This document shows positions 44,138-56,339 of a stretch of DNA of 64,000 nt, piece by piece (position 1 is the first letter of the stretch; each line of letters begins with the position of its first letter). The stretch covers positions 157,490-221,489 of the forward strand of contig JAJAGP010000872.1 of the NCBI GenBank assembly GCA_025084515.1, written 5' to 3'. The translations under genes were made by a program, and so were the position numbers. Below the pieces are notes generated by a model. That model did not search any database. It had not been told where the DNA came from and worked only from the letters and a program-made list of their open reading frames with translations. This DNA comes from Ancistrus triradiatus. Its lineage: Eukaryota; Chordata; Actinopteri; Siluriformes; Loricariidae.

Positions 44138-44801
44138 TATTTTGCAGGTTTTGCTTTACTTGTTTTAGTGCTGGGCAGTATACCAGTTCAACCGGTGCAC
44201 TGGTGTTAATTTCCCATACATTATGCATTTTTCATATACTTCCATAGCATAGCATAGCAGAAACACAGCTCTAACAAATAGGCAGCAAATTATATAATAT
44301 TTTTCGCCGCTATGACCACTGCTGAGCTCTGAGTAGAACTGCATCACCGAACAGCATGCTGGGTAAAGCTCACGAGCCAGGTAGCATAACATACATCGCA
44401 GGCTAGAAATATTCTGTTAGCTGGGAAAGGCTCCGTCAGATTAAAGAACAGAACACAGAACTGGATAAAGTGAGATTGGCGATGCAAAAGAAGCACCACA
44501 TTATGAACGCAGTAACTCTGGAGGCTGATTCAGAGTAAAGATTAACTCACAGAATTCGGGGTATGTCTTACCGGAGCGAAAATACATCAGCCAAAAAAAG
44601 GCACCTCTCTCTGTTAAGCTCGGTCTTTAACACGCTGCAGATTGCACAATAAAATCTGTTTCCATTTGGCAACCGCTCCATGCATACTGACTTGTGTAAT
44701 TCTGTGGGGCGAAGTAAACCTTATAGTAATTAAAGCCTTCATTATATACATATATAAAACAGATTCGGCTGGTTTTAGCGTGATTGGCTTCAGCGGTCTC
44801 A

Positions 44802-46422
44802 TACAGTAGGGAAAATAAGTATTTAGTCAGCCACTGCTTGTGCAAGTTCTCCTACTTAGAAAGATGAGAGAGGTCTGTAATTTGCATCATAGGTACACTT
44901 CAACTTTGAGAGACAAAATGAGAGAAAAAATACAGGAAATCACATTGTAGGATTTTTAAAGAATTTAATTGTAAATCATGGTGGAAAATAAGTATTTGGT
45001 CACCCACAAACAGGCAAGATTTCTGGCTCTCACAGATCTGTAACTTCTTCTTTAAGAAGCTCCTCTGTCCTCCACCTCGTTACCTGGATTAATTGCAACC
45101 TGTTTGACCTGTTATCCATCATAAAAGACACCTGTCCACAGCCTCAAACAGTCAGGACTCCAACTCAAATCAACCATGGCCAGGACCAAAGAGCTGCCGA
45201 AGGTCACCAGGGAGAAAATTGTAGACCTGCCACCAGGCGGGAAGAGTGAATCTACAATAAGCCAAGCAGGTTGTGAATTAGTGAATAAATCAAGTGTGGG
45301 GAACAAGTGGTAAGAAATGGAAGACATCACAAGACCATTGATAATCTCCCCTTGAATCTGAGGCCCCATGCCAAGAATCGCATCTCGTGGGGTCAAAACG
45401 ATCATGAGAAACGATGAGCAAAAAAAATCCAGCAGAAATACACGGAGGGACCTGATGAATGAACCTGCAGAGAGATGGGACCAAAGTAACAAAGGCTACC
45501 ATCAGTAACACACTACACCGAGAGGGACTCAGATCCTGCAGTGCCATGGCGTGTCCCCCTCCTTAAGCCAGTACATGTCCAGGCCCGTCTAAAGTTTGGC
45601 CCAGAGAGCATATGGATGAATCCAGAAGAGGATTGGGAGAATATCATGGTCTGGTCAGATGAAACCCAAAACAGAAACTTTTTGTTTTGGTTAAAGACTC
45701 AACTGGAGGGGAAGAAGAATGCTGAGTTGCATCCCTAGAACACCATACCTACTGTGAAGCATGGGGGTGGAAACATCATACTTTGGGGCTGTTTTTCTGC
45801 AAAGGGGACAGGACGACTGATCCGTGTTAAGGGAAGAATGAAAGGGGCCATGTATCGTGAGATTTTAAGCCAAAACCCCCTTCCATCAGTGAGAGCATTG
45901 AAGATGGAACGTGGCTGGGTCTTCCAGCATGACAATGATCCCAAACACACTGCTCGGGCAATGAAGGAGTGGCTCCGTAAAAAGCATTTCAAGGTCCTGG
46001 AGTGGCCTAGCCAGTTTTCAGACCTCAACCACATTTGTGGAGGGAGTTAAAAGTCTGTGTTGCCCCAAAACATCACTGCTCTAGAGGAGATCTGCATGGA
46101 GGAATGGGCCAAAATACCAGCTACAATGTGTGCCAGCCTGCTGAAAACATACAGGAAACGTTTGACCTCTGTCATTGCCAAAGGTAATGTTAAAAAGTAT
46201 TGAGTTGAACTTTTGTTATTGACCAAATACTTATTTTCCACCATAATTTACAATTAAATTCTTTAAAAAGCCTACAATGTGCTTTCCTGGATTTTTTTTC
46301 CCTCATTTTGTCTGTCATAGTTGAAGTGTACCTATGATGAAAATTACAAACCTCTCTCATCTTTCTACGTAGAAGAACTTGCACAATCAGTGGCTGACTA
46401 AATACTTTTTTGCCCCACTGTA
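44802..46422 (+). mobile_element. Near full-length Tc1-like transposon
   Basis: TA-bounded ends CAGTAGGGAAAATAAGTATTTAG and CTAAATACTTTTTTGCCCCACTG; about 1.62 kb. It is the reference for fragments at 4105, 20330, 23196 and 34962. Confidence 0.88.
45176..46204 (+). pseudogene. Tc1-like transposase pseudogene
   Basis: Starts MARTKELPKVTREKIV and is broken by stops and shifts. Later frames read RPESIWMNPEED-type sequence, KHGGGNIILWGCFSAKGTGR and VFQHDNDPKHTA (second catalytic Asp), then SDLNHICGG where a DLNPIE-type motif is expected. Not functional. Confidence 0.85.
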
Positions 46423-46874
46423 TAACCGATTCTGTGCCGGTCAACCACATGAACCGCACAGTGCTTTTACTAACTTTAATTCATAATTCAAAGAGACATG
46501 TTTAAGGGTTTGTTTGCTGACATGATAAAAAGTTAGCGTTATACGTTTCGGCTGTGCTTTAAGTGCTACTTAGCTAGTCAACTAGATAAGCTCCCTACCG
46601 CATTACTGATTGACTTAGGGATACTACTAAGGGGTTAGTTATCCATTTTGAACACAACCATGTCTTCAGCATGGAATCTTTTTCAGAGTGCTGTTTGGAT
46701 TACATACATGGTGAAAATGAGCCGTGAAAAATCAACTCCGAAAACGATTTAATAAGACGTTTAAAACAGCATTATATAGGCCAGAATCTTTCTCTGAAAT
46801 TGGAAAAAATGGGATTGGTTATCTGCTATTTTTTTTCATATAATTCCTTGAATGGAAACCTGCCTACTGTGTTT

Positions 46875-47196
46875 TAGGGCTGTGCTAAAAAAATCGATAC
46901 AGGAATACAATAGTTTATAGTGTAAACTACAATATCCGCTCCTGTAGATGTCGCAGTACAGTGTTGTAACTCAATTGGTCCATGGAATTTTTGATGTGAT
47001 AAGTCATATTAAGACGACTCCGATTGTACAACGTAACTTGTATTTCAGCTGTTACTATATTTTCAGTAAAGTATCTGGAATATCACAATATATCTCAATA
47101 TGCATCGTATCGCAATGAATCGTGATATAATCGTATTGTGACCTATGTAATGTGATGCATATCGTATCGTGAAGTTCTTTCCAATACCCACCCCTA
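46875..47196. mobile_element. hAT-like MITE with perfect 8-bp target duplication
   Basis: CTGTGTTT precedes (46867-46874) and follows (47197-47204). Ends TAGGGCTGTGC and CACCCCTA are roughly inverted. Interior rich in ATCGTATCGTGATATAATCG-like sequence. Confidence 0.65.
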
Positions 47197-47620
47197 CTGT
47201 GTTTTGTCACAAAAGGTGAAATTGATGGTACGTTTGGATCAGGGCCAACACAATCCATGCATTTCATCCAAGCCTTTGTGTCTCCAAATTCACAACATAA
47301 CTACATAATCTGAGTCATAGCTGGTTGGATTAGCTATGGTATGCCGCATATCAGAGCTTCAAATCACGTCGAGAGTGTAGTGCACTTAGAGTTTAAACTC
47401 TGTTTTGGTGCTTATGGTGTTTCCAGGAAACGGTGTCATCAAATTAGGCTTGAAGCCTTGTATAGGGATTGCTTCAAGAAGGGATTCAGTTTTGGTTGTT
47501 TCAAGAAGCCTGTGTAATGTTGCAATCAAAAATACATTTTAAGCAGACTTTAATACAGTGCACTTGCCAACAAAATGTAAAACAGTCTAAAAAAGAAAAT
47601 ATTACCACTATATTCTAGGT

Positions 47621-47894
47621 CCATGGTTCCCAACCTGGGGTCCCTCCCAAACCTCACAGGGAGTGCGTGAGGCTTTGTCTGCTCTGAGATGCAATGTAAG
47701 TTCATCAAAATACAATTTGCACATGTTAAATGAATTTAAATAATTAACAATAATAAAAAAAAATCTGTATATGAAATTACTTAACAAGGAGCCAAATAAA
47801 GGGGAAAAAGCTATAAAAGGAACCAAAAGAGGAAAGGAAAAAAACTATAATTCATATTATTTCTTGCTCCAAGGAAAAAGGTTGGGAACCACTG
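47621..47894. mobile_element. hAT-like MITE
   Basis: Ends CCATGGTTCCCAACCTGGGG and AAAGGTTGGGAACCACTG are inverted. Flanks TTCTAGGT/TTCTACAT look like a decayed 8-bp duplication. Confidence 0.7.
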
Positions 47895-47924
47895 TTCTAC
47901 ATGTCCACAAATATTCACTTTCAT

Positions 47925-48232
47925 TCATTCACTTTCTCATCCACTTAATCCATGGTCAGGGTCACAGGAGAGCCGGTGCCTAGCTGGCAGCATAGGGTGC
48001 AAGGCAGGAACAACCCTAGATAGGGTGCCAATCCATCGTACACTAGGGTCACTTCAGCATAATCAGTTAACCTAGTGGACTGTGGGAGGAAACCAGAGTA
48101 TCCGGACTAAACCCACAAGGACACGGCGAGGACATGCAGACTCCACCCAGAAAGGACCCAGACTGCTCCACCAGGACCTTCTCGCTGGGAGGCAGTAGTG
48201 CTACCCACCAAGCCACTGTACTGCCCTGTCCA
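47925..48232 (-). mobile_element. Fish SINE or LINE-tail repeat, near-complete
   Basis: GTCAGGGTCACAGGAGAGCC, GCCAATCCATCGTACACTAGG, GGACTGTGGGAGGAAACC and CACCAAGCCACTGTACTGCC, in order. Confidence 0.75.
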
Positions 48233-48249
48233 CATATAAATAATATTAT

Positions 48250-48980
48250 AAAATCCAGGATAGTTCCTACATCTGGCTAAGAACTAGTATGAATAAATCA
48301 CTAGTAGGGGCAGAAAAAGCAGGCATTTTTAATACAGTAGTCTCTTTGCATTTTGTGTAGATAAGAGAATTTCCGGTGTTAGAAAAAAATTTGCAACTTG
48401 ATAAGTAGCAATGAGAATCCATATTTATAGAAGTAACTGTGCTGGGTCTTATAGCTGTGGCCAAATAAAGTATCACAGTGTTAGTTAGGGTTTCAAACGC
48501 TTAGCTGTTTTGTTGTATGAAGTCTCTTTCACTGTTACATCCACATGCTATCTGTCTAGCGGTGTACTCTTTGGGGCGCTTTCTTTTAAGGTGGCTGAAC
48601 TTTCTTTTAAGGTGGTGTTCCCACCAGATGTCCCAATTTTGTCTTTGCATACTTCATGTGTTATGTACAATCCATATCCAGTTTTATTATATATCTGTTG
48701 TAGCCACCAGGTCCTCTGTGTTGCCAAACAAACGAATACCATACCACACTAGAGCTGGATTAGCAGAGTAGAGTAGCACGTTTGTTAAAACACCTTGGGT
48801 TGCCATGTCATCGTTTACAGCGCAATTACTAAAACGTGTGTAGGATGTTTCTCACGTTTTCTGTTAAGGCAGCTTGTGGATTGTGAATTTCAATTTAAGA
48901 TAAATTCTAAAATCGTCATATTGCCCACTCCTAGACGTGAGCTCATCAATTTAAATGGCAATGTATGTGTGCGTGTGTTT
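48250..48980. other. Intergenic, nothing recognised
   Basis: A duplicated 17-base block (CTTTCTTTTAAGGTGG) lies near 48578 and 48600; otherwise unassigned. Confidence 0.35.
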
Positions 48981-48990
48981 GTTTTTCCAG

Positions 48991-49420
48991 GGCCCTAAGG
49001 AGGAGGACTGGTAGAGTGAGTTGGGAGGCAACACTGAAGCTGCAGTGAGAGGTGCCAACGGCAGAACTGAGCCATGGGAGACTGACACTGGGAATATTTC
49101 CTTTCTGACAGGAGGCTCCACAGCTGTGGGACACCACAGGGAGAGAATGAACTGAGCTATGGGAGACATACCCAGATGCCTTGGATAATCCTGAATAGAC
49201 CCTGCATGAGAAGAACACTAATATTGATGCTGAGGCTGAGAAGGAGGAGACGAGGGGTTAGAGTAACTGCAAAATAAGGGGACCTCATCAGAGCTGACTG
49301 AGTCTGAACAGTGCCAGATTTCATCAGCGGTAATCCTTCAATCCCCAGGAGCTCTTAGTAGCAAAGACAGAGACATGGGCTAGTGGATTGTTTCTGTGAG
49401 TGCGAGTGTGCTTGCTTAGC
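48991..49420 (+). other. Candidate 3' UTR exon 2 of chst7 or a noncoding transcript exon
   Basis: A good acceptor (pyrimidine/TG-rich tract ending GTTTTTCCAG at 48981-48990) opens a stretch that is less AT-rich than its flanks and matches no repeat seen elsewhere here. It begins GGCCCTAAGGAGGAGGACTGG. It would serve as the spliced 3' UTR exon of chst7 about 8.85 kb upstream. I could not define a poly(A) site; ATTAAA near 49800 is possible. The 3' boundary given here is arbitrary. Confidence 0.3.
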
Positions 49421-49519
49421 ATGGTAAAACAGGAACTACGTTCCGCCTACCTCTTCTGGCTTTGGTACGTCCGTGTCGCCAGATTTAGAGGACAGTCGCT
49501 CATGTCAGTGTTGTTTTAA
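49421..49519 (+). CDS. Small ORF, unsupported
   Basis: A 32-codon ATG frame begins MVKQELRSAYLFWLWYVRVA. No homologue is recognised and coding is doubtful. Confidence 0.12.
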   Translation: MVKQELRSAYLFWLWYVRVARFRGQSLMSVLF

Positions 49520-50225
49520 AACTTTACACTTAGAAGCATTCACAGACACCTGAGCACCTCATTAAGTTAATATTCCAGCATATTCTAGTCTAATCCCTAG
49601 CCACCACATCTGTAGTACAGCGCATTACCACAGAAACGTGTTTGGTGCATCTCCCTGTACTGAGAAAGTACTCACTTATCAAAACTCACTTGTAATAGAA
49701 GCCCAAGGCCATTCATTCAGTTCCATTGAGAAATTTTATATGATGGCATGCATCTAAATAATGCAAATTTTAAAATTACAACCTTTGTATTTTTACATAT
49801 TAAAGATTAATATTGGTAATGTCAGAAACTTTACATCATGTTGTGAACTGGGAGGTTTTAGATGAAGAAGTCCTCCATTTTGATACAGCTAGCAGTTTGG
49901 CCATGGCTACCATGTTATAGGTGACTAAGCTTAACAATGAATTCTGGATTATTTAGGTTGGTAAACTCAGTTAAGATATTCTTAATGAATTATATGGGAC
50001 TCAATTAAGCCCTACATGTACCCAGTTTGAGAAATATATTTTTTATTGTGCATCTTGTTATGATGATGTTAGGGAGATCCCTTAGCTTAACCAAAGGACA
50101 TGATTTCAAAATTTTCCTTGTACTCAGAAACTAATGAAACTTGTTTAACCAAAACTCACTTGTAATGGAAGCCCTTCAGTTCGCATTTAATGCCAATTTA
50201 ATGCTGATACTAGCTACAAAATTCA
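49520..50225. other. Intergenic, nothing recognised
   Basis: AT-rich; no repeat family identified. Confidence 0.35.
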
Positions 50226-51215
50226 TTACGAGGGACGTAACGATACATCCTGCTCATGATTCCACTCGCGATACCTCAATTTTCTTACGATTTTCTTGAA
50301 TAAGTTTTTAAACAACCAAAAAAGTTTGTCCCCTGCAATTGAAGTAAATTAGAAACAAAAATAGTACAAACTACAATTACCTCATTTTCCAGGCTATAAA
50401 GCGCACCGGGTTATAAGGTGCGATATCAATGATCGATTTCTAACTGATCTATGTTCATACATAAAGCGCACCGGGTTATAAGACGCATGAAATGAAACGA
50501 AACTCTAAGATCCGTCGGAAGCTCAGTTTGGTCTTTACCTGGCGCAGGGCGTCTTCTTGCTTCCTCCACTTCCGTACCATTGATTCGTTAATGTTGAATT
50601 CTCTCGCAGCTGCTCCATGTCCATGTTGTACTGCGTGACTGATAGCGTTGAGTTTGAAATCCGCTTCGAAAATAAATGAATGAATGCACGTACCCTAATG
50701 CTGAAGCACATACCGTATTACTCCGCGATGCTGCACACTACGGTGGCCGTGAGCTTCATAACTTACCAAGGCCGTGCTAAAACATTTTGACAGATTTATG
50801 AGCGCCGTGTACCATCTACAATCGGTTCTAGGTTCTAGACAGCACAACCCGAATTAATTCATACATTAGACGCACCGCATTTTAAGGCGCACTGTCGATT
50901 TTTGAGAAAGTTAAAGGATTTTAAGTGCGCCTTAAGGTCTGAAAAATACGGTACTGTAGCTTCACTGTATATTAAATTGTGAAAACATTCCTTTTTTTCT
51001 GAAGAATAGCATTTCAAAATAGTGTACTTTTCTTGTAGTAAAATAAACAAAAATATAAAAAAAAGTCTGATGCAATTAAAAGAAATAAGAGGAGTTTTAA
51101 ATTCGTATGGGGGCATGACATGTTAGTGACGTCTGATGTTCAAGAAATGCAATCACATTAGATGGCGTAATAAACAGAACGCACGTGACATCAGTCTCGA
51201 AATCAATAATTTATC
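50226..51215. mobile_element. hAT-like repeat split by another MITE
   Basis: CGAGGGACGTAACGATACATC at the left resembles the 25288 family. The interior is interrupted by 50380-50951. The right border is uncertain. Confidence 0.45.
50380..50951 (-). mobile_element. CCGTATTTTT-type MITE with DNA-binding remnant, copy 2
   Basis: Inverse orientation to 18568-19126, TA-bounded, with AAGCGCACCGGGTTATAAG sub-terminal repeats. The minus strand encodes DFKLNAISHAVQHGH, AAAREFNINESMVRKWRKQ and EDALRQVKTKLSFRR, the clearest reading of the helix-turn-helix. Confidence 0.75.
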
Positions 51216-54050
51216 CTCCTGAATGACGGTGTGGCCACTTTTTGTATAGAATTACTTCTAGTCAGGTTGGAAGGTAATTAGAGGTACAATCGTAATAATA
51301 ATAGTAGTAGTAGTAGTAATAGTAATGGAAGCTACTATTGGTACGATCATATTGAACTGATACAAATATACATTAACTAGCCATTACAATAATCCAGAAC
51401 CAGTATATACAGTCTAATTTCTGCTCAAGGTTCAAGTTTTTTTGCTTACAGTTATTTCAGCAAAGCAGCTCTGCTATTGTTACCAAACGTCATTGTTTTG
51501 CTTGATTTGTTTCCCAGTTCTGTCAGGTGAGGATCCCACTAAATGGAGATTAGGTACAATTTCACAGATACTTTTAATAACAGTGTGTTGGAAGATTTTT
51601 AATGAGAGCCTCTTTGTCATCCGATCATGTACTTCAACACTATCTCTATTGATACTGTTTTGCACATCCCTCAGAGAACTGACGATTTGCTCGAATACGA
51701 GATTTGTTCAGGTGCACAGCTTATTTACATTGAACAACAAGGGACTGCTGTTGGAGGGTGAGACTAGTCTTTTGTCTGTTAACAATGCATTGGCATGCAT
51801 AACCCCGAGCAGTTCTTTCTTCAGAACGAATTAATTATACATGTGAGCTTCATTTGCCTTTAAACAATTCATAAAGCCATTGTGAAAAAGTCTCACTCAA
51901 CAACCGAGTTGAGTAAACATGTTTTGTTTGGCTGTTTCATTGCCTAAATTTGTGTCGATTTTAACTGCTCATAGCACTGTGGGGAAAAAGTCAAGCCGGT
52001 AGAGGTAGTGTGATGGTCTGGGCGTTTGTGTAGGTGTTCATTTGATGCATAACACCTACCTAAACCTTGCTACAGACCAGGTGGATTTAATGTTTTGGCT
52101 GGTGTGAAAAAAAAAAAAAAGAAGATAACCAAGAGCAAAAACTCTCAACACACCCTGCATGCTGGAATGTATAAACCAACAGATACTCAAAAACTAGAAC
52201 ATGTTGTGTGGGACCCTTAATGGTGCTCTGTTTGGTGAAGGACTTTGACAGTATTACCATTTCTTCGGCCAAGCCATCGATAAAACCAGTCGTCGTCTGC
52301 TAGTGAATTAACGAACGATTGACGCTGATGAATTGTTTGCATCATGTGAATGAACTTATTTATGACTAAACCTTGTAAATAAAAGACTTTTATAGCAAAT
52401 ACTGTAGCTGTTTTATTTTATAGCAAAAAAACACATTTCCTCATTTTTATATTGCTACTGTAAACCAGTTCAATACATTGAATATATGCTGTTTTCTTTT
52501 TTTTTTTTTAATGTACAATGCTCATTCTATAACGCATACTACAGATTCGTCACATTGTCGGACAGGCTGAGGGATAATAAGGAGATGCTGTCAGAGCAAT
52601 ACAGGACATCTTGGTATATAGAGAACATACTGGAATACCATCCTCACGCTATAGATTCTGGCAGACTGACATGCAGGTAAGAGATGCTAGCTACAGGCAT
52701 AAACTAGACATATGTACAAATCTTTTTTCAGGCAGTCAGAATACCTTGAAGCTGGGTAAGAAGACATCGTCGTGTCCCCAAAGCAGCTGTACGCAAGAAG
52801 TGTCTTTAGCTTCAGCCAGATCCAGATACAACTCGGGAAACTTGCTGAATCACAAAGTGCAATTATCCGTCACCAAATTTCCACAGACGCCATCGGGATT
52901 TGGATGTGCGATTCCAAACTGGCTGCCGCGATAGTCCTTTGGCAGCTTCATTACACAGATGAACCACTTTCCAGCAGTTTAGAAGTGACTTATGGGTGTT
53001 TTCACAGTTTACTCTCAGGTCTGTGATAGTCCTGCGAAGACCAGTCACAACTGGGCTCTTAACAAGCAGCCATTATTTCGCAATACTACGTTAGAAAACA
53101 CTAATGCGCTTGAAATATACAGCGAAGCATGGGATGGCAATGGCTGTTGAGATGACAAATAGGAAATCTGAGTATAATTCAAGTTAACTGAATTGAAAAC
53201 CATCGTCCCAGGTCTGCTCTATGTCAGGAAACTCAGGATAACTAGATGCCTAGCTGGAGAGGTTTGATGCTTTTTGCTGTAATGCTATGAGACGGCATAT
53301 TGGGTGAATTTTTCTTTCAGCTACTAATCTGATCAACATAGGAACACGTCTCAGAAGTTCCAGGACCAAACACTGGTGGCACATGGTCCACAAACCACAC
53401 ACACACATGGCAATGTTAGGGAAAAGGGATCCACTGGCAACCTACATAGAAGCTTTCAAACATTTTAACACGCACTCCCAATAGATTTTCCACCCAAGTG
53501 TGTGGGCAGCAGAGGGTAGAGTAAATGCGTGTGGTGGTTATTATTTAGACTATGTGCTATCAGGATATCTCGCCTCCAGATTGACGAATGCTCATAGCCC
53601 ACATGTTGAAACCCTCAGGCTTGTAGAAAACTACCATTACTTGAGTTAACGTCAATCTTTGCCCCCGCAGATGATCTCAGTGATATCACTGCCACACTGC
53701 TCAGGCTAGGAACAAAGCTCATGGCTATGCCTGGTTGTAAGCCTCTGAGCAGCATTCTGACAGACAGGCTACTTAGAAAGTCTAAACCCTTTCTGAACAA
53801 ATGGAGCATTCAAACATTTGCCTCATACTACTTTTGATATTCATACGCTGTGAAAAGCACAGTACATTGCACAAACCCAGCACATGCCCAGTATGAACAC
53901 AAAAGACTGCATTTAGTTTGGTTAGTGGAATTTTAGTTCAGCAGGTACACAGTGGAAGGAATACTGAACTGCCTGAACTCAGGATGTGGCTCCTGCTGAG
54001 CACTAGCTCATTAAAAGGAGCTATGAATTAGTGTACGTTCGATTTTTATT
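51216..54050. other. Intergenic, nothing recognised
   Basis: A TAA/TAG trinucleotide repeat lies near 51293-51325. The ORFs at 51442-51834 and 52611-52934 have no recognisable family. The 52700-53060 stretch is less AT-rich and unassigned. Confidence 0.35.
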
Positions 54051-54054
54051 ACTT

Positions 54055-54772
54055 TATTACTTACACCTTCTTGTTTCTACACTCATTGTCCATTTTATCA
54101 GTTCCACTGGCCGTATGGATGCACTTTGTAGTTCTACAGTTACAGACTGTAGTCCATCTGTTTCTCTCCATACTTTGTTAGTCCCCTTTACTCTGCTCTC
54201 TAATGATCAGGATCCCCAAAGGACCACCACAGATTAGGTACTATTTGGGTGGCAGATCATGCTCAGCACTGCAGTGATACTGACATGATGGTATGAGTGG
54301 ATCAGAAACAGCAGTGCTGCTGGAGCTTAAACACATAAATGTCCAGCCACCAGCATCCTGTGAGCACTGATGAAGGATTATAGGATGACAAACACAAACT
54401 GTAATAACAGATAAGCTACTGTCTCTGACTTTACATCTACAAGGTGGAGCAATATGATAGATGTGTCTAATAGAGAGCACAGTAATTGAATACGATGTTT
54501 AAAAACTCCAGCAGCACTGCTGTATCCGATTAACTCATTATACCAGCTCAACACACACTAACACACCACGTCAGTGTCACTGCAGTGCTGAGAACGATCC
54601 ACCACCCAAATAATACCTGATCTGTGGTGGTCCTGTTAGAGGACATAGTAAAGGGGACTGCAGTCTGTAATTGTAGAACTACAAAGAGCTTTTATCTGGT
54701 AAGTGGAACTGATAAAACGGACAGTAAGTGTAGAAACAAGGAGGTTTACCTAATAAAGTGATCGGTGCGTGT
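54055..54772. mobile_element. Palindromic Tc1-type MITE, complete
   Basis: Left TTGTTTCTACACTCATTGTCC and right AAACAAGGAGGTTTACC-TAATAAAGTGATCGG. Inner blocks are mirrored (ACAGTTACAGACTGTAGTCC / CTGCAGTCTGTAATTGTAG). Confidence 0.75.
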
Positions 54773-55774
54773 ACTGTGGGTATATTCAGGTGCCAGTCCT
54801 ATCGTACGTACACTGTTACCATAGGTATTAGGTAACTTATTGAACTTTACAATCAGTTTAAAAAAAAACTGAACAGGCTCATTTCCTCGAACAGTTTTGA
54901 TGCAACTCTGAATAAATCCCTTTATAGCTCCACTTTTCATGCATAATCAAACCCAGGCAAACAAACGGCACATTTACAGCCTTTCCATGAAGCGTAAGCA
55001 CCTTCAAGGGACCAATAGTGAGCAGAACTGTGAAGGCTCAACCTTCAGATTGGTAGGCTAACAGCAAAGTCACCCTGTTACATATTGAGCATTGTGCTAT
55101 TTCAGCCGTAATGCTCGAGACTAATTACACAGCAACCCACTGTGAAAGCTTGAGTCATGGCACTGCGGCGGGCAGCTGGCAGCTACTGTCATACAGTGAC
55201 ACAGTGTGTTACAGCCATCTGCGTCAGTCCCATCTCGGTGAAACAAGGCTGGAACCACAGTCTACTGTGCATTATGGGGTGTCAAGTGGAATGTGACTTT
55301 TATTGGGACTGTAATAACACTAGACAACAGGCTCGACATGCAAATCAGCCAAGATTACTGATAGCAGGCTGTGCCAGCAGCAGGTAGTAATATTCGGTAC
55401 ATATTTAGATATGGCGACAGGGAAAGAGGAAGAACAGATTCTGCCTAGAAACGTGGACATTGGAAGAAAATGTTCTTGTGAATACTGCATTCCTGAGCAA
55501 AGTTTGTAAAAACTAAATTGATGTGTTAGGTTTGTGAAAAGGAAAAAAAACATATATTACTGTTGATTATGATGGGGCTTGGTTAATCTGTCTACGTTGT
55601 GGGGTATTAAAGCAGCTTTAGGGTACTTGGTGAACAAAAGCGGAATCATAGCAGGACACAATGTCAGTGATGTGGGACTGTTTATATGGTTGGAACATAT
55701 TTTCTGCACATACAATACGGTGCAAAAGTCTTAGGCATCCTTTTTCAACTGATATGCTGCTTATTCTTTAAGTT

Positions 55775-56330
55775 TTAGTGGTCACTGCTCTTTGTAGTTC
55801 TATAACTGTGTTCTGTAATAGTCAGGACCACCAAAGATCAGGTACTATATGGGTGGTGGCTCATTCTCAGCACTGCAGTGACAAGGATGTGGTGCTGGTA
55901 TGAGTGTCACTGCTGGACTTAATAGTCCAGCAAAAATGTCCAGCCACCAGCATCCTGTAGGCAACATCCTGTCAGCACTGACGCAGAGGATGACTAACAA
56001 ACTGTGCAGCAACAGATGAGCTACTGTCTCTGACTTTACATCTACAAGCTAGAGCAAAAAAAAGTCTGTAATAAAGTGGAGACTGAGTGAACAGTATTTT
56101 AAAACTCCAGCAGCACTGCTGTGTCTGATCCAATCGTACCAACTCAACACACACTAACTCACCACCACCACATCAGTGTCACTTCAGTGCTGAGAATGAT
56201 CCGCCACACAAATAGTACCTGATCTGTGGTGGTAAAGATAAAGTATGGAGAGAAACAGATGGACTGTTTGTGTCTGTGTTGTGACTGTCTGTAATTGTAG
56301 AACTTGAAAGTGCAGTAACCACTAAAACTT
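55775..56330. mobile_element. Palindromic Tc1-type MITE, partial
   Basis: AGTGGTCACTGCTCTTTGTAG and, inverted, ACTTGAAAGTGCAGTAACC near the right end, with the shared inner blocks. Confidence 0.7.
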
Positions 56331-56339
56331 AGAAACTTA

